Positions 19,791 through 32,665 of a stretch of DNA of 64,000 nucleotides are shown here, one piece after another. Position 1 is the stretch's first letter. Every line of letters begins with the position of its first letter. Under the pieces are notes generated by a model. It made no database searches and was not told the DNA's origin. It saw only the letters and a program-made list of their open reading frames with translations. Source of the DNA: Cephalopachus bancanus (taxonomy: Eukaryota > Chordata > Mammalia > Primates > Tarsiidae); assembly GCA_027257055.1 (NCBI GenBank), contig JAPVLO010000019.1:10497001-10561000 (forward strand), given 5' to 3'. A program made the position numbers and the translations under genes.

Positions 19791-22267
19791 ATGCTATCTT
19801 AGACATTTACCAGGCCACAGCCTTCATTTTCCAGAATAGTCAACTGATTTCTCTGTGGTCATATGCTATTTTATGACACAGCCATGTGATAACCTTTCTT
19901 CCTTCCTCTGCTCCTGAGGGTGAAATTATAGTCTTGAAATCCTGTGACTTCTGAATGGATGTAATGAAAAAAATACAAAGATAATAGAAGGAGTTCTTGT
20001 TCTACTGCCAGAGTCTCTCTTTCTGTCCTTTGGATTCACCTATCCAACAAATCCCTATGTTATGTGAAACTAAATATTTTTGATGATGTTATCATGCTCT
20101 CTTCAATTCCGTTTGGCATCTTATTTTTAGTTTGAGTCCATATTTAGTTGACTAAACACAACTCCGTTGATAACTTTTGCTTGCGAGAAGCAGAAACATG
20201 AACAAAACATAATCTTTAATATAGCAAAATGCAAAACAAGCAAGTACAGTTTTCTAAGCACACTCGAATCATTGTTAAAATACTGGTCACAAAAAATATT
20301 TTAAAAAATATATGTAAAGATAAAGTGATTGTCTGCTATGCTTTTGGTGAGTCTCCATGTGGACTATGGATACATGGAGCTAGCAGGTTATATAGAAAAC
20401 TGTGTATAAATACTTTGACTATGGACCATAAACCCAGAGCATCTGGATTAGGGATTATGTGACCCCATCCTTAATAACTACGGAAATATTATTATCAAAG
20501 ACAACACTAAAGCAGCATTTTGTTTGTTTTTACTTTTAAAATCTCTTTAGCTATAGACTGCAGTACTTGACTGTAGCACAAACACATATTTTGATAATCA
20601 CTAGGGGAAATATTTACATTTACAGTCACAAATGACTTTCTTCTTCCTTGAGTCCTTGTTTCTGTTTCCCCAGTGTGCTCATTCTCTGTACTGTTGTGTT
20701 GATGCCAAAAATTATCACATGACAAAACCTCTTTCTTATTAAAGACACAGTCTTATTTCAAACTAAGAAAATAATTAGAAAACTGACAGGAATTCCTTTG
20801 GGTACCATAGTGTTTGTAATGAGAAAATTGTACATCATTGAAGTCAAAGGGCTTGGCCTTGGGACCTGAGAAATGCTCAGTTTTTGTTTCAAGGGCTGAA
20901 CCCAGATGCCGATCACAGTTCTGCTTTAAGTGTATTGTTCCTTTTCTTGCCTAAATATGACAATCAATGCCTTTCTGATGTCTTGTTGCAATACTTGTTA
21001 GGGAAATTGTGAAGTAGTTATTCATTTCATTATGTCTGGAAAAAATCCAGATACAGGTGCATGAATTAAATCACTGACTTGTGCATCACTTCAAGCATGA
21101 AGTTCAAACTCACTGGAAGTCACAAATTATATGCCTGAGAGGCTTCTGCAATTTCAGAAAGAACTGTACTTGACTGCTGGAAGAAAGAAAGGACACACAA
21201 GTGCTAAGTTCACCTCTTTCAGCTGGTATTTTACTGATAATTTAGTTAGCATCTGAAGGATAATTCCAGAGGTTAGAGGAAAAGGCAAGAGAAATAGTAC
21301 TATGACTCATTCACACATTTTTCTTTAAATAAATGGAAAAAAATTGAAAGAAAAAATATAGAGAATTTTCTACCATAAATAGATATAATATATATGCAAT
21401 ATATGTATGTTAGTGTATATCATATGGATTATATATGTATATATGGATATAGTTATGTCTTAGTAGACTTGGAATGTAGTACAATGTATTAGTAAATAGA
21501 AGATACCTTTTAAAAGACAAGGACTGCATTTCATCAATAATCATAAATACCCACATTCTCAGCTACAGCACTATTCATTTGTCAGCATCTAATGGCCTCT
21601 GGCTTATGGAAGTAATTGTGAATTTTTAAAGAGCAAAACTATGTTAGTATTATATATGGTGTATCTCCTGTCATGAATAATAGAGACAAAGCAAGAATAA
21701 GCTTATCAATGTTGTAGCTTAATATAACTTAACAACCATGAAATTTTAAAGCTTTCAGTAAGCAGTTCAATTTTCTTTCTCCTAGGTCATTTTGGGGGGC
21801 AAGTAAAACTATAAATGGGGAAATACACATGACCTCTATCAGCATATGGCTCACTGGTTTCCAGACAGACTGGTTATGAAGAAGAATATCTTGTTTATGG
21901 ACTTCTGGCCCTTTCTATGTCCTCCAATTCTAAAGGAAATGAAATTTTGGCGGCTAAGAGATAATTAAGTTTGGAGCTAGATAAGATACAGCACTACCAA
22001 ATCTTTATGCCATGTTTCTTGTTTGGAGTGTCATAATTCTAATCTGCCAATAGGGGACATGCAAATTCCATCCTAAAGTCAATCACTCAGAGACACCTGT
22101 CCTTGCAACTATATACAATGACATCAGTGTTTTGGCAAAAATTACAAATGGCCTGGCCAAAGAAGAGGATGTTCTTCCAGAGCTTTATGCTCTTATTACT
22201 TTGTTTCAACTATTGACTATAGTGGGGAAAATTGCCTAATTGGTTACATTTACTTATGGGCATATTT
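19791..22267. other. Unassigned AT-rich intergenic sequence
   Basis: About 2.5 kb with no recognised repeat or gene. An AT-rich imperfect palindromic patch (ATATATGCAATATATGTATG and neighbours) lies at 21380-21450. Open stretches at 20229-20462 and 20507-20725 are short and featureless. Confidence 0.55.
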
Positions 22268-22590
22268 TTTTTTCTTCGCCATCTCTTTATCCTCCTCTTC
22301 CTCCCTTTCTTTGTTTCTCTCTTCTCCCAACTCCCCTCTCCTTTTTTTCTCTCTCTCTCCTTGCACATGTCTCTATCTCTCTGCCCCAGCCTCTCTCTCT
22401 TCCTTCCCATCTCTGTATCTCTTTTTCTCTCTCTCTATTCCTCTCTTTCTCTGTCTTCTTTCCTCTTTCTCTGTCTCTCTTTCTCTCTGTCTGTCTCCTT
22501 CTCCCCACCACTCTCTCATTTTATCTCTCTTCCTCCTCCACCTCTCTCTCTCTGACTCTGGGACTCTATCAGTCTCTCTTTCTCTCTCTC
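22268..22590. repeat. 320-base polypyrimidine (CT-rich) tract
   Basis: The plus strand is almost entirely C and T, built from irregular TCTC, CTTT, TCCC and CTGTCT units, and ends in a CACACACACA run at 22591-22602. The minus strand is correspondingly polypurine. Open stretches of 70-125 codons occur in several frames here (rich in Ser, Leu, Phe or Arg, Glu) only because the tract lacks purine-containing stop codons. They are not genes. Such tracts can form triplex or H-DNA and are length-unstable. Confidence 0.92.
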
Positions 22591-22602
22591 TCACACACAC
22601 AA

Positions 22603-25500
22603 GATAGAAGTAGGTAGTATTTAAAGTTACATATTAGAAAGAGGCTTATAGGTAGCAAAAATTCTCACTCAATAGACTCAGTCTAGAAAAGATTCCTAGT
22701 AAGCGAAGAAGGTGGAGAAAGAAGATGTATGACTTCTATGTGTCTTTTTGGGGGCTTTCTTTTTCTGTCTCTCTTTACAACTTATTAAACCTGGTTGGAT
22801 ACTGAAAAGGGGACATAGATAAATAAGAAATAAATTTTTAAAAGTATTTTATTACAATACTGACTAAGGTAAGACTTGAACATGATTAATTCTGTACATT
22901 TCAGGAGAGAAGAAATGATTTAGTGATGGGGAAAAGTGCAATTTTGACTTTTGAAATAACATATATTTTTAAGTATGTGAAGTCTGATGGCAGAAAACAA
23001 AATATATGTGAGAATGTGTTTTGAATTGTTATAAAGAAGGAAGGTAATGTCTGAATGCAGAAAGAAAAACTCAGTCTAGATTAAAAACAAAAAAGAAGGA
23101 TTGAAAGTCTCCTTGGAAGCTGAGATGAATTTTGCAGAATGAGATTGGTTGATGCTTGGGCTTATACAATGTTTCCTAAGACAGCATCGCCTTTAGTTCA
23201 CTACAATTTCACTTTTATGTTTATATTTTAGAATCAAGATTCTCTAAAGAGTTGAGATGAAAAACAGCTTTCAGTTATGGTATTTGGGACAATGTTTACG
23301 TAAAAAAAGAACAAATTAAACAACAACCTCTTAAATCTAAAAGTCATTTAAAACTATTGAGATTTTTTTTTGTCCTATAGCTTGTCAGAGGAGAAAGCTG
23401 TATGCATCCCAGTCTATGCTTTTGCAAAATTTTTTAAAAGTTGTGGTTATGTTTGGGAAAAAAACAAAACAAAATTATGTTTCATTATATTTCTTTATTA
23501 GTTCTGTAAACATTTCCAAACTTTCCCAGTGAGGATCAAGTGAAACTGTATCTCAAGTGAAAGCATATCCCTCACGTGAAGCCATGCCATCGGTCAGACT
23601 TCAATTTGTGTTGAATCAAATGTGTAGCACATTTTCTCTCCACTCCAAAACTCACCCTAGTTTTTCTGCTTTATCCCTCTATGACAGATGGCCCATCTGA
23701 AAAAGCCCATCTGTCCTTCTCCTCTTCTCTCCCTACCACATTTATCTTCATTGCTGCCAAAATGTTGCTTAAGAAATAATAAAGGAAGCATCATATACCC
23801 TACTAAATATGGACAAGAAAAGGAAAAGGTTGCATAACAGTTACTGCAGTGGAGGACATTCTGGAAGGTACTCCAGGTCACAGAAACAAAATGCACCAAG
23901 GCATACAGCTCATAAAGTGACATCTCAAGATTTTCAATTCAGATCTCTCTTTTGCCTGGTTCCCATGTTTCCCTCCTTCTCTTTCTCCCTCCCTCTTTCT
24001 CTTCTTTCCATTCTTTGGCTATTTAGTAAGACCTATATTACAATTCTGCTGAGGAAAACATGAATATGTTTATTTCTGTTGAGGATTTTAGCACAAAAGA
24101 TTTACAGTTAAATTGCAGTTATGCACAGGGGTGAATCTCTTCTAGATGGTCTTGGTGGTCCCTAGATTTTCCCTAATTGCTATTGACTGGAGACAGAACC
24201 AAGACACTTGTATTATTCACAGCACAAATAAACTGTAACCTGAAGGCACACACTTCAAATCATTTTATTATCTACTTTTTTCAAAAGTTTCAATGGTATG
24301 ACAATTGGAAATGGCTGCTGAAAAATCCTTAAAGTTCTCGTGCTATTGCAACATAGCCTAAACTACAAAATCAGATTTCAGTTGTAGGTACATATTTTGG
24401 TTTCCCATAACTTTTGATAGGTTCCAGTTTCCATGTCTGTTTCATGCAGCTGAGAATTCTCAATTACAGACATTATATTTTCTTTAAAAATAGTGAAAAA
24501 AGTGTCTATGGAAAATGCTACTCTGGAATGAAACAAGGGGAAAAATGCCACAATTTTCAAGTGCATGTGCTTTTACTGAATGTGCCCGATAGTTTATCTG
24601 ACAGAAGTCAAATTAGGTCACAAGTTGAATTTAGGTGTTTGGAAACATTTAAGAAAGTATTGAGAAAATTTGATTGAAGAATCCAAGAGAAACTACTTGA
24701 ATGTTATTGAGTAGTACTAGCAAAAGAAAAAAAAAGTATGCATATGTTCAAAGTAAGAGATAAATATAGCATTTATTTGGCTTCCTTGGTGTTTTAACTC
24801 ACAGGTTTTGCTTGCCTAGCACTTCCATAGAAAGTTAAATGTTGAACTATGTAAAACCAAAAATTTGGAACTACTTCATTCCTTCACATGCAAATTATTG
24901 ATGAGTAGGAGCAAGAAAGACTCAGGGATATTAAATTAAGTAAATCCTGGGAGGACTAGTTCTGAAGTATGATTAATTTAATGCCCAGGAATAAAATGAA
25001 ATATAACTACCATATCGGCTCAAATATTTCCCTTTTCTTAAGTAATAAAATAGAATCTCTCAATAGCAATTACCTTTCAAATAGCAGTCGTCCACTGATA
25101 GGACCAATAAATAAAACCAGAAAAGAATCACCTTGAGACTTTCAACAGAACAATGATGAATTTTACATCATTTACCAGATAGTCATGTGGTGTCTATTTG
25201 TGGATATTTTTATTTCTTTGAGAGTGCCTAAAATGGACTAGTAAAACAGTGTATTGATAATTATCTAATAATATCTTTCTCTCTGGGAAGACAAAATAAT
25301 TTTCAGAGAAATAATATCAACATATCATCTTTACTCTTGTAAAGAGTATCAGGTAGTTCTATAGTTATGAAAATCTCCCAACCCCTTTATTTTGGGGGAG
25401 GATCTAATTTCATTAAAAGAAGCAAGTAGATAGGTAAATGTTCTGATTGCCTTCCGCAAATAATATTTTTCATTTATAAACTTATTTTATAATTTTTTAT
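22603..25500. other. Unassigned intergenic sequence
   Basis: About 2.9 kb of AT-rich DNA without a recognised repeat family. Open stretches such as 23657-23923 (minus) and 24414-24677 (plus) are under 90 codons and carry no recognisable motif. Confidence 0.55.
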
Positions 25501-25522
25501 TGATTTTGAAGTTTAAGTTTAA

Positions 25523-25800
25523 TTTTTTTTTTTTTTTGAGTTGGGATTTTACTTTGTCACCCAGGCTGGAGTATCGCGCAGGCTGGAGTGTCTACAGGCT
25601 GGAGTAAACTTCAACCTCCTGATCTCAGTCTCTAGAGTAGCTGGGATTACAGGTGTGCCCCATTATGCCCAGCAAATTTTTTGATTTTTGTAAAGACAGA
25701 TCTTGTTATGTTGTTTATCTGGTCTGGAACACCTAGGCTCAAGCAATTCTTTTGCCTCTCAAAGTGCTGAAATTACAGGTGTGAACCACTGAACTCAGCC
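25523..25800 (-). mobile_element. Old Alu with internal short triplication, minus strand
   Basis: T-rich left end, then the inverse Alu with GTAGCTGGGATTACAGGTG and AAAGTGCTGAAATTACAGG. Near its left end CAGGCTGGAGT occurs three times within about 45 bases (25563-25605), where a normal Alu has one. No target duplication is clear. It is diverged throughout and has no young diagnostic changes. Confidence 0.85.
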
Positions 25801-25904
25801 TCAATCTGATTGTTTGATCAATTTTTGAAATATGAAAACTGTTCACATTTAAATTTCTTCTCCTCTGAAAATCTTTAAGGATGATTTTTATATCTACTTA
25901 GAAT

Positions 25905-26700
25905 TTTGTAAAGTCAGAATTATTGAGATATAATTTACATATATAACTATAATGCATCATGTATCTTATATAGCATATATAGCATAGTTTATAATATTAA
26001 CATATATTATCTGCTTATAGTGACTCTTTCAGCCTACACTGTTATGAGTTTTAACAAATGTGTGCAGTCATGTAACCACCAGCACAATCAAAATATGGGA
26101 CGTCTCCCTCACTACAAAATGTCCCACTACACCACTTTGTAGTAAACTAATCCCTGGATCAGCAGTCCCGGGTTAACATTAATTTATTTTCCATGCCTAT
26201 AGTTTTGCCTTTACCAAAATGTCATACACATGGAATCAGAATATGTAGCCTTTTGAATATGGATTCTTTTCATTCATTATGATGGATTCTAGATTTATCT
26301 AAATCATTTCTTGTATCAGTAGTTTACTCTTTTATAGTGCTGCCTTGTATTTCATTTTATAATTTACTAATTTATTTTTCTTTCCTTAAGGAAAGGCTAT
26401 TGAGTTGCTTAAATTTGGAAAAATTTTGAATAAAAAACTGCTTATAATTATAAAGCTGCTTATAAACATTTGCAAACACATTTTTGTAAATTTTCATTTT
26501 TGGGGGGTAGATATCTAGAATTGGGATTTCTAGATCACATAGCATATGTTTGTTTAACTGTGTGAGAAACTGCCAAAATATTTTCCAAAGTGACTGCACT
26601 ATTTTTCTTTCCAGCCAACAATGTATAAGATATTCAGTTGAGTTACAACTTTGTTGTGACATGATATTGCCAGTTAAAAAATGTAAATACATATAAATAT
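25905..26700 (-). mobile_element. Old L1M 3' end, minus strand
   Basis: It starts in an L1M-style 3' UTR (GAATTATTGAGATATAATTT, TGTGTGCAGTCATGTAACC) and runs into the ORF2 C-terminus. The translation at 26372-26692 contains IHCWLERKIVQSLWKIFWQF and LEIPILDIYPPKMK, equivalents of the conserved C-terminal blocks. Heavily diverged. Confidence 0.8.
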
Positions 26701-26739
26701 GTAAAATAATGGGAATGGTGGGGAAGTCAAATTTTTGTA

Positions 26740-26935
26740 AGAGGGCTATTAAGGTTAACAGTGAAAGCTATTATCTTCCACAGGATGTCAAATACATAGA
26801 TTTAATTCAATTTCTATCAAAATCCCACCAAGGTTTTTTGTAGACAGTTGACATAGACCCACTTTATTTAAAAATTTATATGAAACAGCCTATAATAGCT
26901 CAACAAAATGTTGAATACAGTGCTACTTTAGCTCC
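26740..26935 (+). mobile_element. L1 ORF2 fragment in opposite orientation
   Basis: The plus-strand text ATTCAATTTCTATCAAAATCCCACC followed by ACTTTATTTAAAAATTTATATG matches the ORF2 segment that normally lies upstream of the C-terminal region. It directly follows the minus-strand piece at 25905-26700, so the pair probably arose as a single 5'-inverted L1 insertion. Degraded, with no open frame. Confidence 0.6.
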
Positions 26936-26939
26936 ATCT

Positions 26940-28790
26940 TATGTATTTTGATATATTGTATTTTATTTTTAATTTTTAAAAAATGTCCTATGAGACTTTG
27001 TTGCATGGATTATTTAGAAACTTTCAGATGTGTAAAGATTCTCCTGCTGTCTTTCATTTATTAATTTCTAGTTTGATTTCATTTTGGTCAGAGAAAACAC
27101 TGTGATTTCAATTTTTTAAAATGTCAGTGAGGTTTTGTTTTGTTTCTTATGGCCAAGATATGAAGTTTGGTAAATGATCCAAGAGAGACTGGGGGAAAAA
27201 AGTGGATTCTACTGTTGTTGGTTAGAATGCTCTATATATGTCAATTAGAACATACTGGGTTGATTGTGGTGCTCAGATATTCTAAATTCCTTTTTTTTTT
27301 TTTTTTTTGAGTCAGAGTCTCACTCTGTCGCCCAGGCTGGAGTGGAGTGGCAGGCTCACGGCCACCGCAGCCTCAACCTGCTAGGCTTAGGCTATCCTTC
27401 CGCCTCAGCCTTCCAAGTAACTGGAACTACAGGCACACACTACCATGCCTCGCTAATCTTTTGATTTAAATTAAAGATGATGACTCCACCTAATTGCCCA
27501 GGCTGGTCTCGAACCCCTGGGCTCAGGCAATCCTTGGCCTTCCAAAGTGCTGGGATTACAGGTTGAGCTACTACACCCGACCTCTAAATCCTTCTTGATT
27601 TTCTGTCTAGCAGTTTTGTCATATGCTCTGGGTAGGGATGAGGGGTTAAGTCCTCAACTATAACTGTGGATTTGTTCATTTTTTTCCTTAACTCTATCAG
27701 TTTTAGCTTCATGTATTGTTTAGGCTCTGTTGCATACACATTTTAGATAATTTTGTCTTTCTGATGGATCTTTTCCTTATTATGTAACGTTACTTTTTAT
27801 CTCCAGAATTTTTTTTTGTCTTTAGGTCTACTTAATCAGATATTAATATAGCATTTTCTCCTTTTTCATATTAATATTTACATGGAATATTGTTTTGCAT
27901 CTTTTTACTTCCAACCTGTATAATTTCTCTATTTATCAAGAGACTTTAAGTATTTATTTTAATATTTATTCATTTAAATATTTATTTTAGCGGCATTTAT
28001 TCTGTTAAGATTTAGTAAATGGGTCTCGGTTTACTTTTGTTGGGTCTGGGTCCGATGGTCTTTGTGGTGTTATTTTCGACAACCTAATTTATGTGGTACC
28101 TCTGGGGTTCCACTGGTCCCTACTGGTGGTAGCTGATGTGGCAAAAGAAGTTTCCTCAAGCCAGGACACTGAATATCTTTCAGTGGAAAAGCATAATGGT
28201 AAGATCCTTCTATCAGTGCCATACTCTTTTCACTCTACCACCACTGCTGTCATGGTGACGCTGGGCAGGAGAGGAAGGTCTGAGTCGTAGGCAACAAAGA
28301 CACTTTCTGGACCAGGCCATCTGCTGAAGCTGTGTCTCTTATTGGTTTTGCCCACATGCCTTGGCAGAAAAAAAAGGAAATCTTAGGAATGGCAGAAGAA
28401 GAAAGGTAATTCTACTGGTTACTTAATATTGGTGGGGCTCCCATTAGTAGATCCCTCTGTTGCTAGTGATGTGCTCACCTAGTATTATCAGAGGGATTTC
28501 TATTCAATTCTGGTAAGGAATGGGTACTTTTCTGTTGCTAGGTTGGGGTTTGGGAAAAACTAGATTTATGTGGTCTTTTTCTCCTTGGTGGGAAATGGAA
28601 GATGTCTTGTATATGTCTGTCATAGTTCTCCAGTCCTGGGGTCCTAAACAAACTTGTCTTCTTCTTACCATCTCTTGGAATACTTCTCTGGTTACCTCTT
28701 GCTTCATTTTTAGAGTTTATATTTAATTACTCTCTTAGTGGAGAGGAGTTCAAGAAAAAAAAAACAAGTCTATGCCATCTTGTAAGACAA
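26940..28790 (-). mobile_element. Old L1M ORF2 N-terminal and 5' region, minus strand
   Basis: Blocks on the minus strand match the endonuclease-half of ancient ORF2 (TTGGTCAGAGAAAACACTG, GGTTAGAATGCTCTATATATG, ATCAGATATTAATATAGC). Above about 28030 is a G- and T-rich stretch ending near CTATGCCATCTTG, which resembles the inverse of an L1M 5' start (CAAGATGGCATAG). ORF1 appears deleted or unrecognisable. An Alu at 27291-27582 interrupts it. Confidence 0.65.
27279..27591 (-). mobile_element. Intermediate/young Alu, minus strand, in old L1M
   Basis: The body at 27291-27582 has a T20 left end. The duplication TCTAAATTCC / TCTAAATCC flanks it (27281-27290 and 27583-27591), and the surrounding L1 text resumes correctly after the right copy. 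It carries CACGGCCACCGCAG in the right arm but the ancestral GGTCTCGAACCCCTGGG in the left arm. It therefore has one of the two young structural changes only. Confidence 0.88.
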
Positions 28791-28818
28791 TGAAGCCTCT
28801 AATACTATTTTCTAAATT

Positions 28819-28940
28819 TCAATTTCCATTATTTAAACTTTATTATAAAGATGTGTGGTACATGTCAGTATTAAGATTAGGTACATAAGAAATGTATGCG
28901 CAGGTGAAGTTTGGGCCTCTAACTGGTCAATTTCCATATT
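28819..28940 (-). mobile_element. 93-base L1 tail insertion, minus strand
   Basis: At 28834-28926 only the last L1 3' UTR bases are present (TTATTATAAAGATGTGTGGTAC, then GCGCAGGTGAAGTTTGGG, the long subtype). The flanks TCAATTTCCATTATT (28819-28833) and TCAATTTCCATATT (28927-28940) form a nearly perfect target duplication. It sits in older L1M sequence. Confidence 0.85.
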
Positions 28941-29980
28941 TTGTAGGAAATTACAGCATCTGCAATTTGAGATAGGTTATTTCTTATTCTGCAGTCTATA
29001 TACTATCTATCTCTTTGTCTTGCATTATTTTATAGGCTAGGTTCTTTAGCACAATGCTAAATAAATGTGGTAAGAGTGACATTTTTGAACAGTTCCTAAA
29101 ATTAATGTGAAAACAGTTAGTCTTTAACATTAAGTATGACACAAGAAGTCAGGATTTTTGTGCAAATGTGCTCCATTAGTTGAGGAAGTTTCCTTCCACT
29201 CCTAGTTTGCCAATTTTTTTTTTTTTAATTTAGTAGTTGTTGATATGGTTTTTCTTCTTCAGTCTGTTGATATGGTAAGACAGTAGTTAATTTTTGAATA
29301 TTAAACCAACTTTGAATTATTTGGATAAACTCCACTTATTCATGTCTTTTTACATAATAGTGTATTGGGTAATAAAAATTTGTTGAAGATTTTGCATCTC
29401 TGTTTATGTTTTTCTTTTCTTCCAAATAATTTTTAGCGTTTTGGTAGCAGAGTAATTCTAGCCTCATACAACGCGTTGGACAGTATTCCCTCTTTTCAAT
29501 TTTCTGGAAGAGTTTTCGTAGAATCATCAAATCTTTGATAGAATTCTGCATTGACATCTTGACATGAAGTTTTCTTTGAAGAGAGGGTAAGTACTCAATT
29601 TCTTTAATAGATTTTGGACTATTCAAGTTATCTATTTTTCTTCAGTGAGCATTGTTAGTTTATGCCTTTGAAGACATCTGTTTACTTAAGTTGTCAGATT
29701 TATGGACATAAAGGTTTTCATGATCTTACTTTATTTTCTTTTGATGTTTCCAGTATCTGAGGCAGTGATTCTTCTTTAAGTCCTGATATTAATAATTTGC
29801 TCTCTCTTCTCTAACTAAAATTGAATCAATTGTGTTTATCTTTTCAAAGCATTTGATTTCATTAATTTTTCTGTTGTTTTTGTTTTCAATTTTATTGCTT
29901 TTATATGAATCATTTCCTTTTTTCTTATTTTAATTTGTTTCTATTTTGCTAGTTTCATAAAGTGAGTAATTCATATCATT
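28941..29980 (-). mobile_element. Old L1M ORF2 fragment, minus strand
   Basis: It resembles the inverse of ancient ORF2 RT and upstream segments: TAGGCTAGGTTCTTTAGCAC, TTGAAGATTTTGCATCTCTG, TCTAGCCTCATACAACGCG, then CTTTTCAAAGCATTTGATTTC. Highly diverged. The 96-codon open stretch at 29336-29626 (minus) is part of this fossil and not a gene. Confidence 0.75.
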
Positions 29981-32094
29981 CATTTGAATTCTTTCTTCAT
30001 TAAAATATATTTGCACAGATACACATGCAAATATGCATGAAGATGCTTGTTTAAGATTGCATAAAATGATAAAATTGTAAATGACATAAATATATATACA
30101 AATATCAACATATATTCAAGAAATATTATTAAGTACCAGTGGCCAAATTATATGCGAATATTAGATACATGCTTGCTCAACAACCTAATGCCAATATTAA
30201 AACTAATATTTACCAAATCTAAGGCGAAATCCAAATAACAGCAACCTTCCCAAGTAGCAAGTAGATGAAATTTTATCATAAATAATGTTATAGTATTACT
30301 TTTTTTATTTCAGACATTTGTTGTCAATCTTTTTTATATTTTGACGTGAGAGTTCAGGCATAATTATTTTCAGTACGATCTGCTGCTAAATTGACTCTTT
30401 GAGCTATAATTTGTCCCACTTTCAAATGAGATTAGTAAAGATTTTATAGAAAATCCATTATTCTCTAAAAATGTTTCTTCTTGTTTTTATCCTTATGGTT
30501 TTTTTAAAATGTCTGCTCAAAGTAACTTATCATATGTATTATACATGATTTTGGAAATTTTCCTCCTCTTCAAATCTGACATGGGAAAGTTGACATTATT
30601 AAATGTTCTTTTAATTTGTCTTCCCAATTGGTAAAGAATTGCCAAACAAAATATTTTAGTGAGAGACTTATGGCCTAAGCAAAAACTAAATATAGGTTTT
30701 ACAAGTTTATTTTGCTTAATATTAAACATAATAGCATATTTGACAATTCTACACAAATTTGCATTAGTATATGAGCTAATCTTTATTGTTGTTGTATATA
30801 TTATCATTTAAAAATATTAACTTTGACTCAAAAAGAAAATGTTCTAAAAATGTCTGCCTCTCTCTCTCTGTTAAGCTAATCTATTTTCTAATTTGCTTAA
30901 GTACTTGGAAGTTCATAATCATTTTTACACCTAAAATTATCAGCTTTCTCAATCACCATTAATTCTTGCAATGTTTCGCAGTAATATATAACCATCAGAA
31001 ATAAAATTTTTCATTTAATTGAAAAATGCTTTTTGAAATTTAATTGACTTTACAAAATTGTTTGTTAAAAAAGTTACATAAATTTACATACCCTTCTTCA
31101 GTGTATGGTGTGGGCTGGTTGATGAACATCTTTGGTACTCACTCTCAAATACTTTTAAATATTTGCCTACCTAAAGAATAAAAACTTTCATACTGATGAC
31201 CTTTTCAGTATGCTTACTGCACAGGTATATCTCTTTTTCTATTCATGTCAATTACTTTTAAATTTTTTTTTGTTGAATGAGAAAACGTTTATATTTTAGC
31301 TAATTAGTATCTTATTTGTCCTGTATATTGTAAGTATTTTCCAGTTAGTTTTTGGTATTTTAGCTAATTATATGATACCTATTTTTTGCAGGCAGAAATT
31401 TAATTTTAAAATTAAAACTTTAATTGCTTTTCTCTATCAATTTTTTTTCAAAATACAATTATATTTAAAGTGCTTTTTCCTACTCAATGGCTATTTGAAT
31501 AATTATTTTCTTTGAGGTTTGTGGTTAAAATTTTTACTTTGAAATCTTACATTTGGTGGCAACATTAGTAATAAGCAAAGTAGCTAATTTTATAATATTT
31601 CCTTATTATTACTTCCAACAATTTTATTATTTGGCCATTTTTGAAACCTGCACTAATACAGGAGCCAGTTGCCCCATGTGGAACTTAACTTTAATTTCAC
31701 ATTAACTAAAATTAAGACTAATTAAACATTTAGTTCCTCAGTTCCAGTAACCATATTCAGTCTACTAAATAAACACATATGGTAAGTGGATACCCTATTG
31801 GTCAACATAGATATAAAATATTTCAAACATTCGAGAAAGTTTTATTAGTACTACTTTAAACTATATAATGGATCATCTATTTTTTTCTCCTGATTTGCAC
31901 TTCCATCTTTAATAAGTACTAAATTCCCATGTATATATTTCAGCCAAGTATTAGACTAAGTATCTAAATAAAAGATCTAAATGCATATAAATATATATAA
32001 ATTGTAATAAAATTTATGACATCTATTATTTCATAGTTTTCACAAATTTGAGAGTGCACTATTTGATTCTAACAACATAGGAAACACAGGGCTT
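29981..32094. other. Unassigned, very AT-rich intergenic sequence
   Basis: About 2.1 kb, strongly A+T biased, without recognised repeats. The 96-codon open stretch at 30517-30807 (minus) has no motif. Low-complexity AT patches are scattered through it. Confidence 0.55.
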
Positions 32095-32260
32095 GTCATC
32101 TTACTTCAATAAATGAAAAGCTGATTCATAGAAAGATAAAGTGACATGTCCAATCACGTAACTGTAAGTGATATAACCTGAATTGAAGTACAGATCTCTG
32201 ATGCTAATTCAGAAGCCTGATGTTAATTGCTTTTTTTTCTATACTATTAAATCCTTGTAG
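32095..32260 (+). mobile_element. MIR SINE fragment
   Basis: Ordered MIR core blocks: AAAGATAAAGTGACATGTCC, AATCACGTAACTGTAAGTG, CCTGAATTGAAGTACAGATC, TCTGATGCTAATTCAGAAGC and TTTTTTCTATACTATT. It corresponds to the central conserved part of MIR and is old and non-coding. Confidence 0.82.
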
Positions 32261-32369
32261 ATTGGCTCCAGTTAACCTAGATCATTGCCAACTCTCAAGC
32301 ACACATTTACTAATACATATTTTATTTTTTGTGTGTGTGCCTTTTATAGCTGAGATGCTATTTGTACCT

Positions 32370-32665
32370 GGAACGCTTTTATAATTTTCAAACCTATTAA
32401 AATCCCGCCCACCCTTGAGAGTCTAGTTAAAAATGTCACTTTAATTTATTTCCTTCCTTATTTTTGCATTCACCCCAACCCTTACAGAACTTATGAATTG
32501 CTTTTTAGTAATTTAGATATTTGTAAATATAGCTTCTCTTTTTCACAAATTTATAAATGTATTACAAAGAAGGACACAGTTATATTCAGTTTTATATTCC
32601 CAGAGTAACTATTGTAGTATTTAACATCGAATCAACATTGGTTGAACAAAATAAATATATACAAA
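32370..32665 (-). mobile_element. L2 3' end fragment
   Basis: Contains CTGGAACGCTTTTATAA, a GTTAAAAATGTCACTTTAAT block and a TTGGTTGAACAAAATAA-type end. These resemble the inverse L2 3' region also seen at 19580-19790. Short and diverged. Confidence 0.6.

Noticed and set aside
22240..22617. Overlapping 70-125 codon open stretches on both strands
   Set aside because: They are artefacts of a polypyrimidine tract that cannot contain normal stop codons in most frames.
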